DNA of 64,000 nucleotides from Camillea tinctor (lineage: Eukaryota > Ascomycota > Sordariomycetes > Xylariales > Xylariaceae). Positions 12,403 to 22,876 of this stretch are shown in pieces. Position 1 is the stretch's first letter, and every line of letters begins with the position of its first letter. The DNA is taken from assembly GCA_022578605.1 (NCBI GenBank), contig MU394121.1:153809-217808 (forward strand), read 5' to 3'. Under the pieces are notes generated by a model. It did no database searches, was not told where the DNA came from, and was given only the letters and a program-made list of their open reading frames with translations. Position numbers and translations under genes: made by a program.

Positions 12403-13923
12403 TTAGCCGGAACTGCTAGGAAGACTGTGATCTAACCATTCGGTAACATCACCAGCCTCATCAATGGCCTGTATTTCTGCCTTGATGTTAAGTATGAGCA
12501 TGAGCTGCAGCTCGTGCACCAGTTCCTTTTCTTCCTCTTCGCTGTTGCCTTGGTCTATATTGACCACAAGCTTTTCTAGTAGTCTAACACCTTTCTTTCG
12601 ATCTCCCACCGTTAAAGCAGAGGAAACCTCCATTAAGCGCGGAGGCGCGGTAGCAGTAAGTGGAACTTCGTCGTCAATCTGAGACGAATCGCCTTGGTGG
12701 ATGCAAGACGGGCAACCAAGAATATCATGACTTTTTGGCCCTAACCACGAGAGGTTCGGAAGCGTAATATTCTCCTCGTGGCCGAGAGCTAGACTTCCGC
12801 ACTTATAGGTGCGCATGATCGCGAGACCATCTGGGTCGAAATCGACAAGGGCATAAAATGGGAGTTGTGGTAAGACCGTATGAAGCAAGTTGAGGAATTG
12901 GCGCGTGGCTAAATCGGGATAGCCTTTTCCCTGCGCAATTTTGTCAGCCTGGGATGTCAATATGGAGTGATGCCCTAGGCGAGAAATTACGGTAATGATG
13001 GCTCCCGGGCCAGCTCTTGATGATTCGAAGTATCGAGAAGCGACCAAACCGCGGAATGTTGCCTCCTTCTCGACAACCAAAACCCATTTCACCGATGCAG
13101 CGTCAATATAGTCAATGGCTTTGACATCTGGGACGAGTGTGCCCTTATGAGAATTTATTAGCTAAAGTATGAGCGAGAAGGATCTTACTCACATTCGGAT
13201 CAAGACTATAGTTCTGTATGGAGCTATCCTTCATGCTAATGCTCATGACCCCCGCAAGAAGTCCCTTACAAGCGGCAACCTGTACTTGTATTAGCCTGTG
13301 TTACGGGAACCGAGAATATGAGAGCTACAGACAATGTTCAGCGCATCCCTTCCGACGCCGAAGGTGAAAGCGATGTCATCCACGAGCTTGTCAACATAGG
13401 CTTGACTACCGAAGAGTTCTGGGTTTTGATAGTAGATGTTCCTATAACGAACGGGTCAATTGTTCCCATAATGAATCGAAAAACCCTACGACCACCTAAT
13501 AAGGCTAACCTCTTGGTGATGATAGTGCCAGATATTAGACACTCATGCGATAGATGGAGGATTTGAAGGAGACAAGCTACAGATAAGAAAATAAAATAAA
13601 AAGTCAAAAGGAATGTTATGACCCCTTACAACATGATAGACTGGACATCACCTACTAAATTTTTTCACTTCAGTCTCGGTGGGTGCTGGGAATCGGATAG
13701 CCCTCCAATGGCCCGACCTGCGACTTCGCAGAGGGATGGTGAGGATGCGATTCTCCTTGAGGGCATCTAGGATATCTTCGAGAATGTCTTTAATTATTGA
13801 TATCGTGGCTCCGGTCCGCGGGTTGCGAAGACCCATAAGATCTAAATCTTCGGGGCCCGGGGTAAAACCCGACCCCGGAGAGCTTGGCAGAGTTGATGAG
13901 CTGGACGAGGATTGGCTGCTCAT
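12403..13923 (-). CDS. SPO11: Meiotic double-strand-break endonuclease SPO11 (topoisomerase VI A-like)
   Basis: Five exons on the minus strand: 13923-13656, 13576-13510, 13441-13333, 13279-13193, 13143-12403, giving 423 aa (yeast Spo11 is 398). Spo11 makes the DNA breaks that start meiotic recombination, by transesterification from a tyrosine. The catalytic tyrosine is in the motif R-N-I-Y-Y-Q-N-P, most likely Y116, with CAP-type helix-turn-helix sequence around it. The Toprim metal site is clear: VVEKEATF (E173) and DFDPDG (D249, D251). GKGYPDLATRQFL is also typical. Small introns crowd the 5' half. One has a weak GTCTGT donor and one ends in AAG instead of CAG/TAG; both are needed for frame and give conserved residues (NIVAACKG, DPNGTLVPDVK). 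The start is set at MSSQSS; the open frame extends upstream without an ATG, so an extra 5' exon is possible. Confidence 0.88.
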
Positions 13924-14553
13924 TGTACGAAGTAGTGTAGGGTTATTATTGCTAACGCGAATCTGCGGTGTAGCTGACAACTCGCCCTCAGCTAGATCTA
14001 CCACGTGTAGTATAGGGACTAAAAGGGACTAAACTGTGCAAACTGGAGAAGTTGGTGAAGGATTCATTGTAGTTGTAAGCGGGAAGAAGATCGTGCACTT
14101 GTACCTAACTTTAAAGTTACATATAGGATAAAATAAAAGACACTGGCTGATGTTATCGGATAAGGTGCATACTCCGAAACTGTGTTTTAAGTTGAAAGAG
14201 GGAGGGGCGGGTAGGTAAGTACAGTTACCTCCATTTAAAGGCCAATCAGAAGCTTGATGCCCCTGGGAAATCGGAGACTGCACCTACAGTAAACTAAGCT
14301 GTGGTGTACCTGAGCTGCTGAGCTACCTAAGTTGCATGATCCCCACTTTAAATGTCTCACGACATTTCGTCGATCTCAGGGGGAAAACGAACTTTGAACT
14401 TGACTTTATTTTTATTTTTCCCTTTTCAACAAAAGTTTTTTTTCAATGTTCTCTTCTTCTGCTGATCTATCATAATTCTAATTTCCTGTTTCTCCTCGCT
14501 GCTTCTCCCATTGGTTTTCTCCTAATTGGTCTTTGGTTCCTGAGTTTGCAATC
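13924..14553. promoter_or_regulatory. Divergent intergenic region between SPO11 and ERG7
   Basis: This 630-nt gap must contain the promoters of both divergently transcribed genes. The ERG7 side is pyrimidine-rich (T/C runs from about 14400 to 14530), as is common before fungal start codons. An ACGTG-containing site lies near 14003. No specific regulator site is claimed. Confidence 0.4.
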
Positions 14554-16950
14554 ATGGTCACTACTCGATCTCGCACTGCCGCCGCGAATGGCCTCGAAAA
14601 CGAGAAGCTATCGAAGAAGCGAACCAGCGACAATGCTCTCAACACCGAAACAAAGCGACCACGACTCGAGGAGATCACCGACCGGACACGATGGCGCATG
14701 CTAGACGAGAGAGGGAGACAAACCTGGCATTACCTGGAGGACGACGAAGCTGCTAAGAAGTGGCCCCAGAGCATTGCCGACAAGTGGTATCTAGGCTTGG
14801 ACCCTGTAAGAAAGAAAGACATATATCCCTCCCAGTTCCAACTTTACTAGAGAGACAGATTGTTAACTTCTGTATTTTCCGTTAGGAACTTCCTAACCTC
14901 CCTAAACCAACGAAGCCCCTTGATGCCGTCCGCAACGGCCTCGCTTTCTTCGAGAAGCTCCAACAGCCCTCCGGTCAATGGGGATGCGAATACGGCGGCC
15001 CCATGTTCCTCTTGCCCGGCGTAGTGATCGTCTGGTACGCGACGAAGACGCCCATTCCCTGGTATGTCGCAACTGAGATCAAGAATTACCTGTTTGCTCG
15101 TGCCAATCCCGACGATGGCGGATGGGGTCTCCATATCGAAGGCGAGAGTACCGTGCTGGGCACGTCGTTGAGCTACACGATTCTCCGTATTGTAGGCGTC
15201 GACCCTGAGCATCCGGTCATGGTCAAGGCCCGAGGAACGCTGCACAAGCTCGGCGGCGCGACCCATGCGCCGCACTGGGCCAAGTTCTGGCTCGCTGTCT
15301 TGGGGGTCTGCAAGTGGGATATCGTCAACCCCGTCCCTACTGAGCTATGGATTCTCCCCGACTGGGTCCCCTTTGCGCCCTGGCGATGGTGGATTCACAT
15401 TCGTCAGGTTTTCCTACCAATGGGATACGTCGCCGATAAGAAGTGGAGTTGCGAGGAGACGGACGTGATTCGCGGCTTGCGACAAGAGCTATTCACTGAG
15501 CCGTGGGAGAAGATTGACTGGGCTGGCAATCGGAACACCATCTGCCCCCTGGACAACTACCACCCCAAGTCCTGGCTTCTCAAGACAGCTAACTGGGCAT
15601 TGGTCAACTTTTGGTACCCGTATCTACGCCCGGAAGCCATTCGAAAGAAGGCCAACGATTGGTGCAGCACGCTTATCGACATGGAAGATGCCAATACCGA
15701 CTACGCAGACTTGGCACCCGTGAACGCCGCCATGAATACCATTGTCTGTTATATCCGCGATGGACCCGGCGCATATTCTGTCCGAAGACATATCGAACGT
15801 CTCGAAGATGCTATGTGGGTCAATAAAGAAGGCATGTTTTGCAACGGAACGAATGGGGTGCAATGCTGGGATACGTCGTTTTTGATCCAAGCCGTGATCG
15901 ATGCTGGGCTGGAGCACGAGCCACGCTGGAAACCGATGTTGACCAAGGCACTGGGATTCCTTGAGGACCAACAAATCCGCGAGAACTGCTCCAACCAGGC
16001 TACCTGCTACCGCCAACAGCGCAAGGGTGCATGGGCCTTTAGTACAAGGGATCAGGGATACGCCGTGTCAGATTGCATTGCCGAGGCACTGAAATCGGTG
16101 ATTCTTTTGCAAAAGACGCCCGGATATCCGCAACTGCTCGATGATCAGCGCTTGTTCGACTCAGTCGATACTCTCTTGACCTATCAGAACAAGAAGGGTT
16201 CTTGTTCGTCGTACGAGCCCACGCGCGGTGGAGAGTGGCTCGAGATGCTCAACGCGGCCGAGATTTTCGGTAAGATCATGATCGAGTATGACTATGTCGA
16301 ATGCACCACAGCTGTTGTTACCGCGCTGTCCCTATTCCAGAAACACTGGCCCGACTACCGGCCCAAGGAGATTGAGGCTTTCATTGGGCGGGCTGTAAGC
16401 TGGATCAAGACATACCAGAATCCAGATGGGTCATGGTATGGTAGCTGGGCTATTTGCTACACCTATGCTACCATGTTTGCTCTAGAGAGTCTGTATAGTA
16501 TTGGCGAGACCTATGGAAATAGCTCCCATTCGAAAAGGGGCTGTGACTTTTTGATATCTAAACAGAGGGAAGATGGGGGATGGTCCGAGAGTTACCGCGT
16601 AAGTTTTTTTTTGTCTTCAGCTATCTAGTTTATCTGATTGCTAACTAACTATCCGGTAGTCATGCGAAAAGATGGTATATACAGAGCACGCCTCTGGCTC
16701 ACAAGTGGTCATGACCTCGTGGGCCTTGATCGGGCTGATGAAGGCTGACTACCCTGATATTGAAAAGATCAAGAAAGGTATCAAGTTGATCATGGATCGA
16801 CAGCAGCCCAACGGCGAGTGGAGGCAAGAGGCAATTGAGGGGGTGTTCAACAAGAGCTGCATGATTTCGTACCCCAACTACAAGTTTACGTTTACGATGA
16901 AGGCCTTGGGCATGTTTGCAATGAAGTATCCGAATGAGACGGTGGTATGA
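14554..16950 (+). CDS. ERG7: Lanosterol synthase (2,3-oxidosqualene cyclase)
   Basis: Three exons, 14554-14805, 14886-16598 and 16660-16950, give 751 aa, normal for the family. The enzyme cyclises 2,3-oxidosqualene to lanosterol in ergosterol synthesis and is a monotopic membrane protein of the ER or lipid droplets. Seen in the sequence: repeated QW-type motifs (DDGGWGLH, RKGAWAFS, PDGSWYGSW, EDGGWSESY, PNGEWRQEA), the oxidosqualene-cyclase signature near the C-terminus (EDGGWSESYRSCE) and the catalytic-acid motif as D480-C-I-A-E484. Canonical OSCs read DCTAE there. The Asp is kept, so activity is expected, and I recall DCISE-like variants in filamentous fungi. The first 55 residues are a hydrophilic extension with two basic clusters (KKR and KRPR). 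A specialised cyclase (for example protostadienol synthase) cannot be excluded, but no cluster genes are adjacent. Confidence 0.9.
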
Positions 16951-17860
16951 GCAGGATGCAAAATACCTTGCTGGTAACGAAATGGGAGTTAATGAGCAGA
17001 TTGAATGTGTAATGTGTGTATCATTTTATAAATAATGCTAATGGATAATACAATTTATATACATACTTGTAGTAAAGAGTCTGCTTCATTGAAGGTACTT
17101 ATGCATCTACCTACCTAACTACTATGTAGGTACTTATAGTAGCCAGTTTGATGCTACACTATGCAGTATACCCACTCAGACTGATGAATGTTAGTAGTAG
17201 GCGAGGAAGCAGGTAATTACTGAGTAGGTAGAGTACCTGCTATAGTAGTGTGTAGCATGCCGTGTAGTGGTGTACATAGGTTAGTAGGTTACCTAAATCG
17301 GTACATCGATACCTAGGTACCTCTCTGTAATCCACTGGGTGTAAAATGCACTGGGCGGTGAACTATGGTACTTACATCATCCCCTCTGATAACTCTAATA
17401 ACTCACGCTCACCGCCCGCTCTTTCATCATAAAATAAATCCGGCAGAATCGAGGCAACCCCACCAGGACAGGGCAGCAGCAGTTGGAGCTTCAGATTCCA
17501 AACCGAGAATGCACATGCTTCCAGAAGAATCCTTCTTCTATCCATCCGCACTTTCACCATAATTCACCCTTTACTCTTCTGATTTTATGTTTGTTTTTTT
17601 CCCTTCTTCTCTTTATTTTCGCTACTTCCAACTTGACATTTCCCATTTGTTGTCAGAATCATCAACGTCGGATTGTCGTGTTGATTATTCGTTAAAGGTA
17701 CCATCGTCATTACACCCACCTACCCAACTCGGTTCGTGAAGCATCGGTGCATAAGGCGCTGCACTTGAAGCCGATCGGCAGCTGGGATAATACCTGAGTT
17801 TCTTCTCACCTACTCATCTAAATATCAGACATTAGACAGAAATCCAATCAGTGCACCAGA
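16951..17860. other. Intergenic between ERG7 and SGT1
   Basis: No gene supported. TAGGTA/TACCTA motifs are dense from 17095 to 17330. A TC-rich stretch at 17560-17660 probably belongs to the SGT1 promoter or leader. Confidence 0.45.
17111..17130. repeat. CTACCTAACTACTA element, copy 1
   Basis: The element ctacctaactactatgtagg lies downstream of ERG7. A close copy lies downstream of SGT1 at 19601-19621. Both are partly self-complementary (CTACCTA against GTAGG or TAGGTAG). Confidence 0.5.
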
Positions 17861-19580
17861 ATGCCTTCTGCATCTGCCCTAGCTGCTGAGGGTGTCAAGG
17901 CCGTTACGGCTGGCAATTACCAACAGGGCATCGCGAAGCTCACCGAAGCCCTCAAGGACCACCCTGCACCGTTGTGGTTGATTGAGCGCTCTAAGGCATA
18001 CTTGCGAACCGAAGACTTTGACCATGCCCTCCATGATGCCGAAAGCGCCCTGCGTGTTGCCTTCGACCGTGCCAACCGCGATCAGATGATTGAGGCCCAG
18101 ATCAGACGAGCCATAACCTTTTTCCGAATGAAGCGATATGCTGACGCCGACATCTGTGCCTTCTGGGCTCTTCGACTTCTAGATGGCGCCAAGGCTTCGG
18201 AAGATGATGGCCAGACGGGAAAGGTTGATGCAAATGGGGATTACACTCCCCGATCGAGCGACCTCACCACTGAGAGCAAACCCTCCAAGAACTCACAACT
18301 GAGCGCTGCCATGTCGCAATCTGGAGGAAGATCCAAAGAATCCTCGCTCAGAAACCAGGCTCATTCGTGGCGCTTGCAAGCTCTGTCTCAGATAGACAAA
18401 CTCCCTGCTGGAGATGCCGGCCTCAAGGTCACCGTATCTGCCAAATACCCGACGCAATCACAGATTTCGGCCCCCAACCCAACAGGTAATGATACCAGTG
18501 CCATGGATATCGATGGGGACAGCGACGAGGAGGCTCCGGCTAGTGAAACGTCTGTTCGGGATGCGTGGGAGAAGGTTTGGAAGCAGTACCATGTAGTACA
18601 TGCCAAGCACGACATTCGCTCGAGCTTCTACCAGACAGACACGACCGTGAACGTCGATTTCTTCGTTAAGAACGTCTCGAAGGACAGCCTCACTATCGAC
18701 TCCCAGCCCCAACGTGTGAAGCTCGGCCCGATTCCGAACACCTATGCGGGCACCATTGACTTGTTCCTCTACGGCAAGATCAAGCCGACCGAGACCAAGT
18801 GCACCGTGAAGTCGATGAAGATTGAGTTGTCTCTCCAGAAGGAGACCCCAGGCAAATGGCCGGTGCTGCGAGCAGAAAATGCCGAGATCGTTGATAACAT
18901 TGCGCTTGGTGCTACCCCGGCAGCATCCTTCAACCAGTTCTATCACCTGATCACATCCTTAGGGTTCGACTCCTCACTTCCCTTACCCCAACTTTCTCGA
19001 GGGATCTAGACTAGCGCTAACCGCCAACAGGTATAAGCACCCTTCAGAGCTTCAGCTTTCCAACTTCGGCAGAGATCAGAAGGGATGGTACGAGGGGCTA
19101 TTGGAGAAACTCCAGGCTGGTGTCCAAGGGGTTGTCCAAGGTTCTGCCGGATCCACGAATGACTCGCCTGGTTTTACCAAGCCAGTTCCTGTTCAGGAGA
19201 AGGCTGCAGAGACCACCACCACTGCCACCGGATCCCACGGCGAGGCCATGCAGGTCGACAACCCCGCTCCTCTAGCAGGTCAGACGGATCCAAACAAATC
19301 TTCCAGCGGCACACCGGCGTACCCCACCTCCTCGAAGAAGGGGCCGAAAAACTGGGACGCGATTGCGGACGATGATGAGGAGGAGAAGGATGAGGAGGCC
19401 GATGTCAACAGCTTCTTCCAGAACCTGTACAAGAATGCCAACGATGATACGAGACGAGCCATGATGAAGAGCTACATCGAGAGCAACGGCACTTCACTCA
19501 GCACCAACTGGGATGAAGCGAAGGCCAAGACGTACGATACCCTGCCACCGGATGGTGCCGAGGCCAAAAAATGGGACTAG
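17861..19580 (+). CDS. SGT1: SGT1-like co-chaperone (TPR-CS-SGS)
   Basis: Two exons, 17861-18963 and 19031-19580, giving 550 aa. Sgt1 is an Hsp90 co-chaperone that links Hsp90 to SCF ubiquitin ligases, kinetochore assembly and NLR/HET-type receptors. Domain order is complete: TPR region (residues about 1-115), Ser/Lys-rich linker, CS domain (about 248-335; DIRSSFYQTDTTVNVDFFVKN then IELSLQKETPGKWP) and a C-terminal SGS domain (GPKNWDAIADDDEEE through TNWDEAKAKTYDTLPPDGAEAKKWD). The joint LITSLG-YKHPSELQ is in frame but uses an unusual GTTCGA donor with a GCTAAC branch site and CAG acceptor. Without splicing the frame would stop at 19009 and lose the SGS domain. The linker around 211-225 is acidic. 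Confidence 0.9.
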
Positions 19581-21055
19581 GGGTTTCTAGTGCAGTCTAT
19601 CTACCTAACTACTAGGTAGTGTAGGTAGTTCCCCAGTTACGAGGTTACTTTAAGTGGGCATGTTATGTGGTTCTGGTCGGGGTTGGTGTTTCTTTTTTCT
19701 TACGCGTACATGACAAACTAAAAAAAGGAGAAGAGAGGTAGTGTAGTGTGTAGTTGCTAAATGGCACGGATCGCATTAAAGGATCCTGTGCTTTGCTTTT
19801 CTGATACCAAACATAAAAAAAAACGATATTTCCGAACCGTTGTCCCCACTCCGGATGATGCCTTGTCGTTGCAGCGTAGCCCACTTGTATACTACCTCCT
19901 GAGAGCCTCCCACGCTCGTATGCAAAACGGTAAGCAAAAACCAAGTATTGTTTGTAAGACCTAGGGTGCCATGGATGGTGTGTTGCTAATATCGCCAACC
20001 AGGTGAACGGGACAGACGATATTGCAAGACTGTGACCTTAGTACATAGTGTGGTAGGGGCACTTGATTGGTGAGCTCGATAATATGGACATGTCCCGAAA
20101 ATATTCCTATCCACGGCTGCGATGCCAAGCCGTCCTCAGCCGTGGCCCGACGAATAGTCTCGTCACTTCAGTACCAAAATAGGTAGGTTCTGTACATAGT
20201 AGACCGTAGGCATTCACACGTACATACAGACACACACACACACCCCATTCACATAGCAAAATATTGAACGTCATATCGTATTTCCAACCACCACCACTAC
20301 CTTTGCCCCCTCAAGGCGCTATTTCTATTGCCGAGGGCCACATCATACATAGTTCAGCTGGTCCGTTGGTACGTGCGGCGTCTTATACAGAATCTCCCCG
20401 CATCCTCTAGCACGGTCCTCCAAAACGGGACCCCCCTAAATCCGTTTCACGCCTCGTCGATGATGTCGAGATCCAGAGACTAGTCGTCGGCAGTTGGCTG
20501 ATTGGCCAACACTGCGGCCCTCGCGGTTAATAATAGCTTGAGTAAGCTGGAAGGCTACGGATTGCGCATCCGGTATATACGTCGGGCTACCATGTGGCAT
20601 TTTAACCGTATACACGACATGTTCGGTGCAGGGTCTGATTTATTTATATTAACCTGCTGGTTCTGGACTATGCAGGGCAACTTTCGTTGGGGATCTCTAG
20701 ATTAATCTGCTTTTTTAATTAATTATCTGCATCGGCGACAACGACGACGACATAATCTCTCTTGGCATCGACGACGTTGCAGTCCGCACCGGCGTGTAAG
20801 TCAGCAACGACATCACTCTCCTTCAACAGGAGCCAATCCTATCACGAGAAACTTCAACGTTCGTGGTATAGGATACATATATATATATAATAAAATAGTG
20901 AGGTTATACATATATCTACCTAGGTATCTATCTATATATATAACCCAAACCCTGTGCGTAACCTCACCCCTTTATACTTGTGCAATTTTGTACGATATAA
21001 GCCCAAAAACAAAAAGAAACGAAGAGAACAGTGTGCTTATTAGCTCATCATCAAA
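19581..21055. other. Intergenic between SGT1 and the P450
   Basis: No gene supported. A short CA run lies at 20229-20243 and an AT dinucleotide run near 20876-20890. TATATATATAA at about 20933-20943 lies about 115 nt before the P450 start and could be its TATA element. Confidence 0.45.
19601..19629. repeat. CTACCTAACTACTA element, copy 2 (imperfect palindrome)
   Basis: CTACCTAACTAC, a TAG spacer, then GTAGTGTAGGTAG: a nearly perfect inverted repeat that can form a 12-bp stem with one bulged base. It begins 21 nt after the SGT1 stop codon and resembles the element at 17111-17130. It could act in 3' end formation, or be a short mobile-repeat remnant. Confidence 0.5.
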
Positions 21056-22876
21056 ATGTACAGAAATTATCACAAAGCCATGGAGACCGACCCAAACACC
21101 ATCTCCCCGGTGCGGGTCGTTTTCTTCTCAGCCTGGACTCTGGTCAAGGCATACTGGTTCTTGGTTATACCCGTCTTCATCATCGTCCGCGCTCTGTGGA
21201 GGCGCTATGCCTCGCCGCTGCGTGCCTACCCGGGCCCCTTCCTCGCCTCCTTCACACGGCTCTGGAAGGTCATCTCGACAGCCAGGGAGAACACGAACTG
21301 GGACCATATTGCACTGCACAAGAAGTACGGCCCCATCGTGCGGATCGCCCCCAATGAGGTGTCCTTCTCGTCGCCACACATAGCCCGTCAGGTGCTCTCG
21401 GCCGGGAAGAGGTTCTACAAGACCGACTTCTACCGTGTGTTCCCTCCCGTACAGAACCCGGACATCTTCACCGAGATCCGCGAGGACGTGCACGCGATGA
21501 AGAAGAAGGTCGCCAACGTGCCTTACTCCATGGCCGCCATGCGTCAGCTCAGCCCCTTCATCGACGACACCATCGAGCTGCTCGTGCGCCAGCTCGACAG
21601 CTACTGCTACCCCCACCGCGCAGACTACGGCGACGACGAGGCCGACGTAGCCACCGTCGTGGTGGAGACGCAGAAGCAGCGCCACACCGTCGACCTCGGC
21701 GCCTGGCTGCACTACTTCGCCTTCGACGTACTCGGCGAGATCGCCTTCAGCCGCTCCTTCGGTTTCCTCGAGGCCGGCTACGACAAAGAGAACGCCATCC
21801 GCACTATTGACGACAGCCAGAAGTACAACGGCATCGTGGGCCAGGTGCCCGAGTTCGATCTCGTGCTGCGCCGGAACCCCCTGCTGCGCTTCTTCCCGTA
21901 CTTCGACCCTGCTAACAACCTTATCTCGCGTATCGCCCGCGAGCAGATGAGCAAGCGCCGTCCCTTCGATATGGAGCGTGAGGGTAAAGGTGCTGGAGGT
22001 GATGGCAGGGAGGACCTGTTGTCGAGCTTGATCAGGGGACACCTGAAGGACCCGACTAAGTTCCACGAGGGCGATATTTTTGCAGTTTCCCATGGCGCTA
22101 TGTAAGCTTTCTCCCTAACATTATACCCCCCCCCTTTCCCTTTCGTATATCATGTGCACACGTACTAATCTCTGTCCTTTCCTCATTTAGCTTCGCCGGC
22201 TCCGATTCCACTGCCTCCACCATGCAATCCTTCTTCTGGCTCATGCTCTCCAACCCCCGCGTCCACGCCACCATCGCCGCCGAGGTCGAAAACGCCGTGC
22301 GCACCGGAGCCATCCCCGCTACCGGCAACGTGCAATGGACCGAGTCCCAGGGCCTCGCCTACTTCCAGGCTTGCCTCAAGGAGGCCATGCGTCTGCGTCC
22401 CGCCGTCGGAGTCAGCATTTCCCGCTATGCGCCCCCTGAGGGCGTTGATATCGACGGACACCACTTCGCGGGTGGCACGCGCTTGGCGCTCAATGGCTGG
22501 GTGTTGCACCGAGATCGCGAGGTTTTTGGCCAGGACGCGGATACCTATCGTCCGGAGCGGTGGCTCGAGGACGAGGAGAAATCGAGGGTTATGGAGAGGT
22601 TTATGTTCCAGGTATGCTTACCTCTTTCCTTTTGTTTGTCTGTTCAAATACTAATAGCCGATGCTAACCCTTACGCAGTTTGGCGGCGGTTCCCACGTCT
22701 GCATCGGCCGCAACTTGGCCCTGCTTGAGATCAACAAGGTCATCCCCCGGCTACTTCGTGACTTTGACTTCCAGCTTGTCGACCCCGAGCGTGAGCTTAA
22801 GGCCAAGGCCACCTTCTTCGTCGTCCAGGAGGGTCTCGAGGTGTACATCTCGCGCCGCAACCTAATCAAGGCTTAG
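21056..22876 (+). CDS. Cytochrome P450 monooxygenase (pisatin-demethylase-like class)
   Basis: Three exons, 21056-22101, 22191-22611 and 22679-22876, giving 554 aa. It is a haem monooxygenase anchored in the ER by an N-terminal helix (residues about 28-47), followed by the AYPGP hinge. Signatures are complete: I-helix oxygen-binding FAGSDST (350-356), ExxR as E413-A-M-R416, PERW (470-473) and the haem loop FGGGSHVCIGRNLALLE with Cys497 as the thiolate ligand. Intron 2 lies directly before the haem loop. An alternative start is ATG 21080 (METDPN). The haem loop and layout resemble the fungal pisatin demethylase/benzoate-type group, but CYP family and substrate cannot be named from sequence. 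Exons are strongly GC-biased, creating a long antisense open frame that is not a gene. No other pathway genes flank it. Confidence 0.9.

Noticed and set aside
21128..22093. Long antisense frame (321 codons) opposite the P450
   Set aside because: It mirrors the GC-rich third positions of P450 exon 1; no domain, no start context.
14554..22876. Triterpenoid gene cluster (ERG7 plus P450)
   Set aside because: SGT1, a housekeeping gene, lies between them. There is no transferase, reductase or regulator nearby, and ERG7 looks like the primary sterol enzyme.
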